Below are positions 1 to 11,034 of a stretch of DNA of 64,000 bases, piece after piece. Location: contig NC_017384.1 in the NCBI RefSeq assembly GCF_000223375.1, positions 1,800,501 to 1,864,500 of the forward strand. Reading direction: 5' to 3'. A model generated the notes under the pieces. That model had not been told where the DNA came from. It was given only the letters and a program-made list of their open reading frames with translations, and made no database searches. The translations under genes and the position numbers were made by a program. This DNA comes from Ketogulonicigenium vulgare WSH-001. Lineage in GTDB: Bacteria > Pseudomonadota > Alphaproteobacteria > Rhodobacterales > Rhodobacteraceae. How positions within the stretch are numbered: position 1 is the first letter of the stretch; every line of letters begins with the position of its first letter.

Positions 1-1584
<1,584 letters not shown>

Positions 1585-1677
1585 AAATCTTCTCCCATGA
1601 TCGCAGCCCGGCCCCAAAATGGATGGAGGGCCGTGGCAAAGTTCTTGCACCCTAAGATAAGGCCGCGCGCCCGATGT

Positions 1678-2901
1678 TCAATGCGAAAGCGGCGTCATAT
1701 TGAACTTGCGCACCACTTCCGCCTGCCATTTTGCGTCCGGCTGCAGCAGCGGGGCCGCAATCAGCCGTTGCGCTTGCCAAATGGCAGGCCCGGCCATCAG
1801 GCTGGCGCGGCTATAGCCGCTGGCGCGCCAATCGGGAAATTCCGCGATGGCGCCGCCCAACCGCCCGATCAATGCGCCCTGTGGCAACTGGCCCGCCAGC
1901 TGCCAGCGACCATCGAACAACACGCCCGCCGGCACCGCAGCGCCGACAGCCGCGACCTCGCGCGTGATACGCAAATGGCGCGCGCCGCTGGTGAAGAGAC
2001 ACCCCCCCAACGTCCGCCGCGACGCCCCAAACAGAGCTTGGTCAAGGCCCGTAAGCTCGGGACCGCGGGGCGGATAGGCGGGGCCACCGATCCAATCCAG
2101 CGCCCGCAGCAGCAGGCGATAGCGCATGGCCGTAGGGAGGCTGCGGTACTGCGCAACCGGCAAAACGATCTCGCCCGCGGGTGTGGTTGGATCACCGACG
2201 GCTGCGGTCAGGGCCCAATCAAGGGCTTCGGACACTTGGGATAAATGCAGCGCCGCGCGGGTGATATCGGTCGTTTCAATCCCCGCCTCGGCCAGCTGCG
2301 GCAACAAGCGGCGCAGACGGACACGCTGGTAATGCGGATCATCATTGGTCGGATCATCAACCCACGAGATCGCGCCCGCCCGCAGCACATCCCGCAGCGC
2401 CTTGCGCGACAAAGCCATGAAGGGGCGATAGAAGGGCACCCCCTCTACGCGCCAGCGGTCACGCATCGCGGACAGACCGTCGATCCCGGCGCTGCGGCCC
2501 AGGTTCATCAGATAGGTCTCGGCCTGATCCTCGCGGTTATGTGCGATAACAACACCGGCCAAAAACGCCTCGCGCGCCCAGGTGGACAGCAGGCTATAGC
2601 GGGCGATGCGGGCGCGATGGGGCAGATTGCCCGCCATATCCGCCGGCTGCCATGGCAGCGTATAATGCGCAATGTCGCGCGCAGCGCAAAACCGCTGCAC
2701 CATCTCGGCCTCGGCAGCGGAATCCGCGCGCAGGTTGTGATCGACGGTTGCCGCCCAAATGCGGCCGGGCGCGGCCTCGTGCAGCAGCAGCAGTGCCGCC
2801 AGCGAATCGCTGCCACCCGATACGGCAACACCGATCCGACCGGTGACCTGGGTCACAAAGGCGCGCGCAATGGCGCGCGGATCTTTGCTGAGGTCAGGCA
2901 C
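1678..2901 (-). CDS. tilS: tRNA(Ile)-lysidine synthase
   Basis: ATP-dependent enzyme that converts C34 of the tRNA-Ile CAU anticodon to lysidine, so that the tRNA reads AUA. The N-terminal PP-loop motif SGGSDS sits at residues 28-33 within GVAVSGGSDSLAALLLL, followed by the typical VDHNLR stretch and by IAHNREDQAETYLMNLGRS, the family's HxxDDQ-like region. The length of 407 residues fits the family. The start is GTG at 2901 and overlaps the end of cpoB by 8 nt, so translation is probably coupled; no strong Shine-Dalgarno is visible. Position between cpoB and ftsH matches the usual alphaproteobacterial order. I am sure of the family and less sure of the exact start. Confidence 0.95.
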   Translation of the reverse strand: MPDLSKDPRAIARAFVTQVTGRIGVAVSGGSDSLAALLLLHEAAPGRIWAATVDHNLRADSAAEAEMVQRFCAARDIAHYTLPWQPADMAGNLPHRARIARYSLLSTWAREAFLAGVVIAHNREDQAETYLMNLGRSAGIDGLSAMRDRWRVEGVPFYRPFMALSRKALRDVLRAGAISWVDDPTNDDPHYQRVRLRRLLPQLAEAGIETTDITRAALHLSQVSEALDWALTAAVGDPTTPAGEIVLPVAQYRSLPTAMRYRLLLRALDWIGGPAYPPRGPELTGLDQALFGASRRTLGGCLFTSGARHLRITREVAAVGAAVPAGVLFDGRWQLAGQLPQGALIGRLGGAIAEFPDWRASGYSRASLMAGPAIWQAQRLIAAPLLQPDAKWQAEVVRKFNMTPLSH

Positions 2902-3730
2902 AGTTCAAATTGCGCATCGCTGTTGCTGCCTCGGCCACGGCCGGGTCGGCCGGAAAGCGCAGCGCAACCTCGCCCAAGGTCAGGCAGGCATCGGTATCCT
3001 GCCCCATCTGCCCCAGCGCAAGGCCCAGCTTTAGCAAAGCCTGCGGCGCATAGGCGCCGTCCGGCGCACCGGCAAAGCTTTCCAAAAACGAGCGCGCAGC
3101 CTCGCTGATCTGACCAAGCCCCTCTTGCGCCTCGCCCCGGCGCAGCATGGCTTCGGCACTTAGCGCGCCGCCCGGGTAGGTCTGGAGATAGGTCGCAAAA
3201 CCGTCAGCGGCGCTGCGAAAGTCACCTTGCGCGAGCGCCTCCGACGCCCGCGCAAAGTCTTCCTGTTCGCCCAAAGCCATTTGGCTGGACCCGCCGGATG
3301 TCGGCGGTGTCGTCACGGATGGGGCGGGCGCTGCGGCAGAGCTGCTGCCCGTGCCGCCACCCAAAGTCGGCGTATTGCCAAGGCTGCCGATGTCGCAATT
3401 CGGCTCTAGCTCGCACAGGCGGAATTCCAGATCGCCAATGCGATTGGTGCCGTCCGATACGACGCGGGAAATGCGATATTCCAGCTCTTCGGTCTTGGCG
3501 GTGATCTGCTGCAGCACCACCTCGATCGAGTTCAACCGGTCCAGCGGCGTCGCGCCGGCAACCCCGCCGGACAGCCCGCCCGATGCGGTAAGTTCCGCCC
3601 GCAGGTTCGAGACATCGGCATAAAGTGTCGTCAATTGCTGGCGAATATCGGCCAGCGTCGCCGCGTCCTGCGCGACGGCGAATTGGGGCAGCAATGCCAC
3701 CCCAATCATCAATGCGGCTTTCCTGATCAT
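2894..3730 (-). CDS. cpoB: Cell division coordinator CpoB (YbgF), Tol-Pal associated
   Basis: Periplasmic protein that works with the Tol-Pal machine to coordinate outer-membrane constriction with peptidoglycan synthesis during division. The 278-residue product has a signal peptide (MIRKAALMIGVALLPQFAVA, then Q), a likely coiled coil over residues 25-80 (the trimerisation region of the family), a low-complexity Gly/Ser/Pro linker near 120-150, and a C-terminal region of TPR-like helices from about residue 155 (for example ALAQGDFRSAADGFATYL). It lies 19 nt downstream of pal and overlaps tilS by 8 nt, so it belongs to the tol operon. The ATG at 3730 follows an AAAGGCGGG ribosome-binding stretch. 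Confidence 0.93.
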   Translation of the reverse strand: MIRKAALMIGVALLPQFAVAQDAATLADIRQQLTTLYADVSNLRAELTASGGLSGGVAGATPLDRLNSIEVVLQQITAKTEELEYRISRVVSDGTNRIGDLEFRLCELEPNCDIGSLGNTPTLGGGTGSSSAAAPAPSVTTPPTSGGSSQMALGEQEDFARASEALAQGDFRSAADGFATYLQTYPGGALSAEAMLRRGEAQEGLGQISEAARSFLESFAGAPDGAYAPQALLKLGLALGQMGQDTDACLTLGEVALRFPADPAVAEAATAMRNLNCA

Positions 3731-3749
3731 GGCCGCCCGCCTTTCTGAA

Positions 3750-4280
3750 TTAGCTGATACCGCCGACCGAAATCACGGTCACAGCACGACGGTTTTGCGT
3801 GTAGCAGCTTTCGGCCGAGCACACTGCGATCGGACGCTCTTTGCCATAGCTGACGGTGCGGATGCGGTTGGCGCTGATCCCGCGCGAGATCAGATATTCG
3901 CGCACCGCATTGGCGCGGCGCGCGCCCAATGCGACGTTATATTCGCGGGTGCCTTGCTCGTCCGCGTGACCTTCGATCACGATGCCATATTGGCTGTTGG
4001 TTTGCAGCCATTGCGCCTGACCGTTCAGGATCTGCGACGCCTCGGACGAAACGCTGGACTGGTCGACAGCGAACAGGATGCGATCCCCGATCGTCTGGTT
4101 GAAATAGGCCTGGCTGGTCGGATCGCTCGCGCTGCCCGCGCCGCCCGCACCCACGCCCTGGCCGTAACCGCCAGCGCCGTAGGGGCTGTTGCTGTCACCC
4201 GTGGCCGAGCGGTCGGGGCGGCTACATGCCGACAGCGCCACGGCCGAAACCAAAAGACCCGCGATCAGAAACTTATGCAT
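3750..4280 (-). CDS. pal: Peptidoglycan-associated lipoprotein Pal
   Basis: Outer-membrane lipoprotein that binds peptidoglycan non-covalently and is moved by the Tol proteins to the division site. The 176-residue product begins with a lipoprotein signal ending in the lipobox LSAC, with the lipidated Cys at residue 19. A Gly-rich linker (residues 35-52) leads into an OmpA-like domain holding the peptidoglycan-binding signature GHADEQGTREYN from residue 104. It lies 91 nt after tolB and 19 nt before cpoB. The family assignment is clear and nothing is missing. Confidence 0.97.
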   Translation of the reverse strand: MHKFLIAGLLVSAVALSACSRPDRSATGDSNSPYGAGGYGQGVGAGGAGSASDPTSQAYFNQTIGDRILFAVDQSSVSSEASQILNGQAQWLQTNSQYGIVIEGHADEQGTREYNVALGARRANAVREYLISRGISANRIRTVSYGKERPIAVCSAESCYTQNRRAVTVISVGGIS

Positions 4281-4371
4281 AGGTTAACCTGTAATTGCGG
4301 CGCGATCCTGCCCGCGCGTGAAGGATAGCGGGGTCAGGCTAACACGAAGCCTTCCCCGCGCAAAGCGTAGC

Positions 4372-5700
4372 TTAGGGCTGCAAGGGGCCCCAGCTGGGGT
4401 CGGATGCAAAGCTGCCAGTCGCGACCTGACGCAGGTTGCGTCCCGAAATATCAACCGAATAGATCGACGGCCCACCGGTTTCGCCCTGTGTTTCACGGGT
4501 AAACATCAACATCCGGCCATTGGGCGCCCAAGTCGGGCCCTCGTCCAAGAAGGAGGAGGTCAGCAGTCGCTCTTCCGAGCCATCGGTGCGCATCACGCCA
4601 ATGTGAAAACGGCCGCCCTGTTGTTTGGTAAAGGCGATCATGTCACCGCGCGGGCTCCAGACCGGGGTGCCATAGCGCCCGTCGCCAAAGGAAATCCGGC
4701 GCGCTTCGCCGCCATTGGCGCCCATCACATACAGCTGCGTGGTGCCCGAGCGGTCGCTTTCAAACACGATCTGGCTGCCATCGGGCGACAGCGAGGGCGA
4801 GGTTTCGATCGACGGCGCATTGGTCAGGCGGGTGTGGCCACCGGTGCGGATGTCGGTGCGATAGATATCGGTATTGCCGCCATTGGCCAGCGAATAGATC
4901 ACACTGCCGCCATCGCGCGAAAAGCGCGGCGAAAAGGCCATCTCGCCCACTTCGGTCGGCAATTGGCGCGCGCTGGCGCTGGCGACATCCAGCAGATTGA
5001 TACGCGGCGCACCCGATTGATAGCTGGTATAAAGGATCTGCGCGCCCGTGGGCGAGAACCGCGGGGCCAGCACCAGCGAATTGGCATCGGTCAGATACTG
5101 CACATTGGCGCCATCATAATCCATGATCGCGACGCGCTTCAGGCGGTTATCCTTGGGGCCGCTTTCGGCGACAAAGACGACGCGGCTGTCGAAATAACCG
5201 CTCTCGCCGGTGATGCGGCTGTAAACCGCATCCGAGACCTTATGCGCCATACGCCGCCAGCCCTGAACCGAGCCGTTGAACTGCAGGCCCTGCCCGAGTT
5301 CGGCGCCGGTATAGATATCATAGAGACGGAATTTCACGGTCAGTTGGTTGCCGCTAACGGATACCGCGCCGGTCACCAGACCCTGCACGTTGATCGCACG
5401 CCAGTCGGCATAGGCCACGGCCTGATCGAACATCGCGTGGTTGCTGATAAAGGACGAGGCTGGCACCTCGCGGAACAGGCCCGAGCCGGTCAGATCCTGC
5501 GCCACAAGGCGGCTGATCTGGTTCGCGACCTCGGCCGCACCTGCGGTTTCGGCCTGAAAGGTGGGCACGGCGATCGGCAGCGGCTCGATCACGCCCTGCG
5601 TCACGGTAATCCGCAGCGGACCTTGTTGCGCCAGCGCGGGCATGGCCGCGAACGGCCCGGCCAAAGCGGCGGTCAACACAAGCGCCATGAACTTGTTCAT
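4372..5700 (-). CDS. tolB: Tol-Pal system protein TolB
   Basis: Periplasmic beta-propeller protein that shuttles between Pal and TolA. Starting at ATG 5700 the product is 442 residues with a signal peptide ([15 protein letters not shown] then FAAMPALAQ). An upstream in-frame ATG at 5793 would add 31 residues that look unlike coding sequence and would bury the signal peptide; GAGGAT sits 7 nt before the chosen start. The N-terminal alpha/beta domain is followed by PD40/WD40-like propeller blades with the repeated motifs [46 protein letters not shown] and [11 protein letters not shown]. The 165-nt gap to tolA may hold a secondary promoter, but I see no clear motif. Confidence 0.97.
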   Translation of the reverse strand: MNKFMALVLTAALAGPFAAMPALAQQGPLRITVTQGVIEPLPIAVPTFQAETAGAAEVANQISRLVAQDLTGSGLFREVPASSFISNHAMFDQAVAYADWRAINVQGLVTGAVSVSGNQLTVKFRLYDIYTGAELGQGLQFNGSVQGWRRMAHKVSDAVYSRITGESGYFDSRVVFVAESGPKDNRLKRVAIMDYDGANVQYLTDANSLVLAPRFSPTGAQILYTSYQSGAPRINLLDVASASARQLPTEVGEMAFSPRFSRDGGSVIYSLANGGNTDIYRTDIRTGGHTRLTNAPSIETSPSLSPDGSQIVFESDRSGTTQLYVMGANGGEARRISFGDGRYGTPVWSPRGDMIAFTKQQGGRFHIGVMRTDGSEERLLTSSFLDEGPTWAPNGRMLMFTRETQGETGGPSIYSVDISGRNLRQVATGSFASDPSWGPLQP

Positions 5701-5865
5701 ACTGCTATCCTCACTTGCCTGCATTCTCAGGCGGCTTTGGTTTTCGTCAGCCTGCCGGTGATGTCTAAACCCCGAACGACTGCTATTGTTCATTTTTACG
5801 TCGTGTCATGCGATAACCTTGGCCCGACTGTGGCCAATTTGCGCAGGTCCCCGCCGCCCTTGGGG

Positions 5866-7074
5866 TTAACGCAGGCGCATCTGGCTGGGATCGAATTCAA
5901 TCTCAAAACTTTGGCCGCTGGCCAGCACCGCCTGCGACAGCGGATAGCCATCGCCTTGGCAACGCAACACGGCGCGGCGGGCGGCCTCGAACGCGGTCTG
6001 CTCGGCCGCGCCGCTGCCATTGCTGCTGACCATCCGGACGTTATTGCCGATCACGCGGCCGCTGGTATCCAGCTCAAAGCCCACAACAACCGTTACCTGC
6101 GCCGCAGCCGCCCCCGGATCAACCGCCCAACAGCCCTGCACGGCGATACGGAACGCATCTTGTTCCGCGCCGCTCATCTGCACCTGCGGCGCGGAGGTGC
6201 TGGCCGAGGGCGTGTCCTGTGCGGCGGCAAGCGCGGCCAGAATATCGTCGTTGTTATTGGCAGCGGGCGTGCTGGCGGCGGCCTCGGACGCGGGCGGGGT
6301 TTGCGGCGTCGCGCTTTGCGTGGGCGCGGCGGCCTGACGCTGCGGGCGCGACTGCGGGCGCGGCACGTTCGTGGGCGCGGCGGCGGGGCGATCCGCCTCG
6401 GTCACGGTCTGGGTGGTCGCCTCGGGCGGGGCGGTTTGCTCCTGCGCTTCGTCGGCCACATCGGGCGTGTCGGCGTCGGGCGAGACGGCGGCCTGTGCAG
6501 TCGGCGCCTCTTGCGCCTGCAAGGGCGGCGCGGGGGCGGCCTCGGGGGCAATGCGGTCAGCGGGACGCGGCACGGGACGCGGGGCGACTGCGGCATCGGG
6601 GGCACCGGCGTCAGGCGCCTGAGGGGCGGGCTGCGCCTCGACCACCTGCGGCGCAACCACGGGCGCGCTCGGGGCCGCATCAGGTACCGGCGCGGGGGGC
6701 GCCTCGATCACGGGCGCCACATCGGGAACCGGCACCGGGGTCGGGGCGGCCTCGGGCGCGGGGGGCGTCTCGACGGGCGTTTCCGCCGGCGTCGGGGTCT
6801 GTTGCTGCACGGGACGCTCGGGCGGCATCGGGGCCACTTCGGGCGGTGCCTCGGCGCTGGCCGCATCAGTCGCGGTTACATCGGTCTGCACCTGGGGCGA
6901 GGTATTCGCCGCCAATTCGTCAAATTGCGCGCCCGAAATCACAGAGACATCGGGAAACTCGAACTCCAGCGGATCCGAGACAAGGCTAAGGCCAAAGATC
7001 ATCCAGACGATCAGAGCCACATGCCCGATCGCCGATACCTTGGCGCCGATTGTGTTCAAGCCAAGCCGTTCCAC
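5866..7074 (-). CDS. tolA: Cell envelope protein TolA
   Basis: Inner-membrane protein that transmits force from the TolQR motor to TolB and Pal. The 402-residue product has one N-terminal membrane helix (about residues 16-36, SAIGHVALIVWMIFGLSLV), a very long low-complexity Pro/Ala/Glu-rich stretch (about 70-300) that would span the periplasm, and a small C-terminal domain from about residue 305 (SGAEQDAFRIAVQGCW onward) resembling the TolA C-terminal fold. The start is GTG at 7074, giving MERLGLNTIG. It lies 13 nt after tolR. The linker is Pro-rich rather than the Ala/Lys-rich helix of enteric TolA. A TonB-like reading is less likely given the tolQR and tolB neighbours. Confidence 0.93.
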   Translation of the reverse strand: MERLGLNTIGAKVSAIGHVALIVWMIFGLSLVSDPLEFEFPDVSVISGAQFDELAANTSPQVQTDVTATDAASAEAPPEVAPMPPERPVQQQTPTPAETPVETPPAPEAAPTPVPVPDVAPVIEAPPAPVPDAAPSAPVVAPQVVEAQPAPQAPDAGAPDAAVAPRPVPRPADRIAPEAAPAPPLQAQEAPTAQAAVSPDADTPDVADEAQEQTAPPEATTQTVTEADRPAAAPTNVPRPQSRPQRQAAAPTQSATPQTPPASEAAASTPAANNNDDILAALAAAQDTPSASTSAPQVQMSGAEQDAFRIAVQGCWAVDPGAAAAQVTVVVGFELDTSGRVIGNNVRMVSSNGSGAAEQTAFEAARRAVLRCQGDGYPLSQAVLASGQSFEIEFDPSQMRLR

Positions 7075-7087
7075 TTGAAATCCGCCG

Positions 7088-7558
7088 TTATTGCGGTTGC
7101 GGAGCGAAAGTCGATCCGCCCGTATCCGTCACCAGCCCGATATTCGAGAAGCCGCCCGCATTCAGCGCGCCCATCACCTGTGCCACCATATCCCAGGAAT
7201 TGGCCCCATCCGCCCGCAAATAAATGCGATCGCTGGCACGCTCGCCCGCGATGGCCTGCAGACGGGTGACCAGTTCGGCCGGGGGCACTTCGGTGGTTTG
7301 GATCATCACCAGCCCATCGGCGGTGATCGTGACACTAAGGGGTTCTTCTTGATCGATCGGCAGGGCCGATGCCTCGGTCTTTGGCAGTTCAACCGGCACG
7401 CCGACCGTCATCAGGGGCGCGGCGACCATAAACACGATCAGCAACACCAGCATCACGTCGACAAAGGGCGTGATGTTGATTTCCGAGATGGCTTGGCTGC
7501 GCCGGACACGCTTGCGCCGTCCGCCACCGCCGCCCGATTTCATGACGCCCGCGCCCAT
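7088..7558 (-). CDS. tolR: Biopolymer transport protein TolR
   Basis: Inner-membrane subunit of the TolQR proton-driven motor. The 156-residue product has a basic N-terminus, one membrane helix (INITPFVDVMLVLLIVFMVA, about residues 26-45) carrying the conserved membrane Asp in FVDVML, and a periplasmic ExbD/TolR domain ending in VTDTGG. It lies 3 nt after tolQ and 13 nt before tolA. An alternative in-frame ATG at 7543 would remove five residues. The family assignment is certain; TolR rather than ExbD follows from the neighbours. Confidence 0.96.
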   Translation of the reverse strand: MGAGVMKSGGGGGRRKRVRRSQAISEINITPFVDVMLVLLIVFMVAAPLMTVGVPVELPKTEASALPIDQEEPLSVTITADGLVMIQTTEVPPAELVTRLQAIAGERASDRIYLRADGANSWDMVAQVMGALNAGGFSNIGLVTDTGGSTFAPQPQ

Positions 7559-7561
7559 GGA

Positions 7562-8236
7562 TCAGGCGTCCAACTGGCGCGACAGGATGGTCGAGAACTC
7601 ATCCGCAAAAACCTCGTGGCTTGCGGTGATACGATCAGCATCCGTATTGAATTTGTTATAGAAGATAACCGCGGGAATAGCAGCCACCAGACCAAGGCCG
7701 GTCGCAAAAAGCGCCTCGGCGATACCGGGGGCCACGACCGCGAGATTGGTGTTCTGCTGCGCGGCAATTTCCACAAAGGCATTCATAATGCCCCAGACGG
7801 TGCCGAAAAGACCCACGAAAGGCGCAACCGAACCGACCGTCGCCAGCACTGGCAGGCCTTTTTGCAGCCGCTCGGATTCCTTGCCGATCACGACATCCAT
7901 CGCCCGCTCGATCCGCGACAGCGCGCCGGGGATCAGCGCACCATCGGTGCGGTGACTGCGCCGCCACTCGCCCATACCGGCCGCAAAGACGCGCTGGCTG
8001 GCGCCATCGGGGTTGGGGCCGATCTGTTGATAGAGCAAATCCAGCGGCTCGCCCGACCAAAAGGCGCGGTCGAACTGCTCGGCCTCGGCCTTGGCGCGGC
8101 GGTATTGGATGTATTTGTCGACAACAATGGCCCAGCACCACACCGAGGCCAGTACCAGAAGGATCATCACAATCTTGACGATCAGCGTCGCGCGGGCAAA
8201 CAGCGCCCACATCGTAAGGTCGTGCGTAATATCCAT
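7562..8236 (-). CDS. tolQ: Tol-Pal system motor protein TolQ
   Basis: Inner-membrane subunit with three membrane segments that forms the proton channel with TolR. The 224-residue product shows the first membrane helix near residues 15-37 and the MotA/TolQ/ExbB signature VAPFVGLFGTVWGIMNAF followed by VVAPGIAEALFATGLGLVAA in the C-terminal half. It is the first gene of the tol genes proper, 120 nt downstream of ybgC, and is followed 3 nt later by tolR. The signature region is nearly identical to that of the ExbB protein encoded at 55.0-55.9 kb. Confidence 0.96.
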   Translation of the reverse strand: MDITHDLTMWALFARATLIVKIVMILLVLASVWCWAIVVDKYIQYRRAKAEAEQFDRAFWSGEPLDLLYQQIGPNPDGASQRVFAAGMGEWRRSHRTDGALIPGALSRIERAMDVVIGKESERLQKGLPVLATVGSVAPFVGLFGTVWGIMNAFVEIAAQQNTNLAVVAPGIAEALFATGLGLVAAIPAVIFYNKFNTDADRITASHEVFADEFSTILSRQLDA

Positions 8237-8356
8237 ATCTCTGCTCTGTTACCCGCGGGTGCGGCCATCTTCGGGCCAGCTTATTGCGCATTATAGCGCA
8301 GCTTCAGGCCCTATTCCAATGGGCAATCGCGAAAGCGGCGCATCGTCGCGCAAATG

Positions 8357-8746
8357 TCAGCAGAGCGCATCCCGCAAGGCCGCAGGCAGGCGCACCGGCG
8401 CACCGCTGGCACTGATCGCGACCAGCGTGACGCGGGCGGCAAAGCAGACCTCGGCGCCGCGCAGCACGCGCTGATCCAGCACAAGGCGCGCGGGCGTCAT
8501 CGCGTGCAAGATGGTTTCCACGATCAGATCATCCTCGAACCGCGCGGGCGTCAGGTAATCCGCCTCGACCCGGCGGACCGCAAAGACCACGCCGCTGTCC
8601 GTCTTTAGCGCAGTTTGCGAGATGCCCAGCGCCCGCACCCATTCGCTGCGCGCACGTTCTATGTATTTCAAATAATTGGCGTAATAGACGATACCGGCAA
8701 GGTCGGTATCTTCGTAATAGACGCGAAGCGCAAACTGATGGGTCAT
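8357..8746 (-). CDS. ybgC: Tol-Pal-associated acyl-CoA thioesterase YbgC
   Basis: Hot-dog-fold acyl-CoA thioesterase of the 4-hydroxybenzoyl-CoA thioesterase type, commonly the first gene of tol operons and thought to act in phospholipid metabolism. The 129-residue product carries the active-site motif YYEDTDLAGIVYYANYL near residues 10-26, with the catalytic Asp in DTD. Its ATG overlaps the stop of the upstream unknown gene by 4 nt (ATGA), suggesting coupled translation; tolQ follows after 120 nt. Confidence 0.95.
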   Translation of the reverse strand: MTHQFALRVYYEDTDLAGIVYYANYLKYIERARSEWVRALGISQTALKTDSGVVFAVRRVEADYLTPARFEDDLIVETILHAMTPARLVLDQRVLRGAEVCFAARVTLVAISASGAPVRLPAALRDALC

Positions 8747-9348
8747 CGCGCGGCCCGCGCAGACAGGCGCAACGCATGGCTTGCATCCCCCGCCGCATCG
8801 GGCAGCACGGGGTCATAGGCGGCGCGCAGGATCGCGGCGATATCGGGATGCACAACCGTGCCGCCGCCGCTGCTTGCCAGCACCTGCGGCGCGGCCCCTG
8901 CCCCAAAGGTCAGCATGGCGCGCACGGCCTGATCCAGCGCCAGATCCTCGGCGGCAGGCTCGTCATCGGCCCCCGTCACGCGCAAAAAGGCGAAACAGGC
9001 GCGGATAGCGCCATCTGTTTCAAACCGAAACAATCGGTAACTGCGCGCGTCCTGTTCGATGAGGCGCGGCAGCGCGGCGGTGATCTCGGGGATCAGCTCG
9101 GCAATCTCGGGCGCGGCTTCCAACTCGGCCCAGTCGCGCAGCACAAAGATCATCAGATTCGCACCTTGCTCTGGGTCCGTCTCGGCAAAGCCGTGGCGCG
9201 CGATGGCGGCAACCGCCTCGATCGCGCCCTTGAAGATCGGCAGGCTTTCATCCGCCAGCCCGAAAATCACCGGCACCAAGGGCCTGCGCCAGCGCGCGAA
9301 AGTATAGGTGCCATCGGGACGGGTGAAATAGGGCGTTACATCAAGCAT
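8743..9348 (-). CDS. Conserved protein of unknown function between ruvB and ybgC
   Basis: A 201-residue soluble protein that I do not recognise. It has no signal peptide or membrane segment, is rich in Ala, Glu and Asp, and ends in a basic tail. Visible blocks include RRPLVPVIFGLADESLPIF (about residues 21-39), which could form a lid or binding segment, and FVLRDWAELEAAPEIAEL in the middle. It is locked in the operon: 3 nt downstream of ruvB and overlapping ybgC by 4 nt. The gene is surely expressed with its neighbours, but whether it serves the DNA-repair or the envelope half of the operon is open. Confidence 0.85.
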   Translation of the reverse strand: MLDVTPYFTRPDGTYTFARWRRPLVPVIFGLADESLPIFKGAIEAVAAIARHGFAETDPEQGANLMIFVLRDWAELEAAPEIAELIPEITAALPRLIEQDARSYRLFRFETDGAIRACFAFLRVTGADDEPAAEDLALDQAVRAMLTFGAGAAPQVLASSGGGTVVHPDIAAILRAAYDPVLPDAAGDASHALRLSARAAR

Positions 9349-9351
9349 TCT

Positions 9352-10374
9352 TTAGCCAAACAAGTCACTTTGGGGGCGCGGAGGTTCCAATCCGATGTGC
9401 CGCCACGCGGCCAAAGTCAACACCCGCCCGCGCGGGCTGCGCTGGATCAGGCCCTGCTGCAACAGATAGGGCTCGATCACTTCTTCAATCGCGTCGCGGC
9501 TTTCCGAAAGCGCGGCGGCAATGGTCTCGATCCCGACCGGGCCGCCTGCAAACGTATCGCCGATCATATTCAAATAGCGCCGGTCCGCGCCATCAAGGCC
9601 CAGATCATCCACGCCCAGCCGTGTCAGCGCCATATCCGCAAGCGCATGCGAGATGCGCCCGTCGCCCTCGACCAGCGCGAAATCGACAACACGGCGCAGC
9701 AAGCGGCCGGCGATACGCGGTGTGCCACGTGCCCGGCGGGCAATCTCGCGCGCGCCATCATCATCGGTGGGCACCCCCAGCAGGCGCGCCCCGCGCCGGA
9801 CGATCAGGTTCAACTCCTCAATCGTATAGAATTCCAGCCGGGTCGGGATGCCAAAGCGGTCGCGCAAAGGCGTCGTCAGCAACCCCAGGCGCGTCGTTGC
9901 CCCGACCAATGTAAAGGGCTGCAGATCGATCCGCACCGTGCGGGCCGCGGGCCCCTCGCCGATCACCAGATCCAGCGCGAAATCCTCCATCGCGGGATAA
10001 AGCACTTCCTCGACCACAGGCGACAGACGGTGGATCTCGTCGATGAACAGCACATCGCGCGGCTCGAGATTCGTGAGGATCGCTGCCAGATCCCCCGGCT
10101 TCGCCAGCACGGGGCCAGAGGTCATGCGAAACCCCACCCCCAGCTCGCGCGCCATGATCTGCGCCAGCGTGGTTTTACCCAGACCGGGCGGGCCGTGGAA
10201 CAAGGTGTGATCCATTGCCTCGCCCCGTCTGCGGGCGCTTTCGATAAAGATGCGCAGATTGGCGCGCGCCTCGGCCTGCCCCACGAATTCATCAAGGCCC
10301 TGCGGACGCAGGGCGCGGTCGGGGTTATCCTCGGGCAAGGGATCAGCGCGCAGGGTAGGGTCTGATTCAATCAT
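9352..10374 (-). CDS. ruvB: Holliday junction branch migration helicase RuvB
   Basis: AAA+ motor that, with RuvA, drives branch migration of Holliday junctions. The 340-residue product matches the family length, with Walker A GPPGLGKT at residues 61-68, Walker B and sensor region [10 protein letters not shown] at about 108-117, and a C-terminal winged helix with [12 protein letters not shown]. It lies 3 nt downstream of ruvA. The ATG at 10374 gives [10 protein letters not shown]. Intact. Confidence 0.98.
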   Translation of the reverse strand: MIESDPTLRADPLPEDNPDRALRPQGLDEFVGQAEARANLRIFIESARRRGEAMDHTLFHGPPGLGKTTLAQIMARELGVGFRMTSGPVLAKPGDLAAILTNLEPRDVLFIDEIHRLSPVVEEVLYPAMEDFALDLVIGEGPAARTVRIDLQPFTLVGATTRLGLLTTPLRDRFGIPTRLEFYTIEELNLIVRRGARLLGVPTDDDGAREIARRARGTPRIAGRLLRRVVDFALVEGDGRISHALADMALTRLGVDDLGLDGADRRYLNMIGDTFAGGPVGIETIAAALSESRDAIEEVIEPYLLQQGLIQRSPRGRVLTLAAWRHIGLEPPRPQSDLFG

Positions 10375-10377
10375 TTC

Positions 10378-11034
10378 TTATGCCTTTGGCGCCAGCAGCT
10401 TCAGCGCCGCAAGGATCAGCGCGCTGGCATCGGCATCCGGCGCCTCGCCCGCCGCTTGCGCCACCGCCGCCGCCGCATCTGATGGGCTATAGCCCAAATT
10501 CCCCAGCGCAGACAAAGCATCGGGCTGTGCATTGGACACAGGCCTTGCGCGCCGCGCAGCAGGTTTTGGTGCGGGGCCGTCATCCTCGATCACCGCATCC
10601 AGACTTTCCGCGCCGCCAGACATGGCCATGACGGTCGGCGCCTTGCCCTTCAACTCCATCACCACGCGCTGCGCGGTTTTGGGGCCGATGCCCTTGGCCT
10701 TGGCAATGCTGGACCAATCGCCCAGCGCCAGCGCCCGCGACAACCCGTCGCCGCCCAGCGCCCCCATGATCGCAAGCGCGGCCTTGGCCCCCACACCCTG
10801 CACGCCCATCAGCAGCTTGTGCCACTCTTTTTCCGTGCGCGATGTAAAGCCGAAGAGCTGCATCAGATCTTCGCGCACCAGCAGATCGGTATAAAGCGCC
10901 ACCGCCTCGCCCACGCCGGGCAGGCTGGCCATCACCCGATCCGAGACATGGATGATATAGCCGACCCCCCGCACATCCAGCAGGATCTGATCGCCACTTT
11001 TTTCAATGATCCGTCCAGACAGCCAGCCGATCAT
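10378..11034 (-). CDS. ruvA: Holliday junction branch migration protein RuvA
   Basis: Tetrameric junction-binding protein that loads RuvB. From ATG 11034 the product is 218 residues beginning [15 protein letters not shown], the canonical RuvA start; a longer reading from 11121 adds 29 residues antisense to nothing and overlapping ruvC, so I reject it. The OB-fold N-terminal domain is followed by helix-hairpin-helix segments ([14 protein letters not shown] and [19 protein letters not shown]) and a C-terminal RuvB-binding helical domain ([18 protein letters not shown]). The start overlaps the ruvC stop by 4 nt and the gene ends 3 nt before ruvB. Confidence 0.98.
   Translation of the reverse strand: MIGWLSGRIIEKSGDQILLDVRGVGYIIHVSDRVMASLPGVGEAVALYTDLLVREDLMQLFGFTSRTEKEWHKLLMGVQGVGAKAALAIMGALGGDGLSRALALGDWSSIAKAKGIGPKTAQRVVMELKGKAPTVMAMSGGAESLDAVIEDDGPAPKPAARRARPVSNAQPDALSALGNLGYSPSDAAAAVAQAAGEAPDADASALILAALKLLAPKA

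Noticed and set aside
4318..7269. A 983-codon plus-strand open frame across tolB and tolA
   Set aside because: It is antisense to conserved tol genes; its composition is the Arg/Gly/His-rich pattern produced by reading GC-rich genes backwards, with no family motif.
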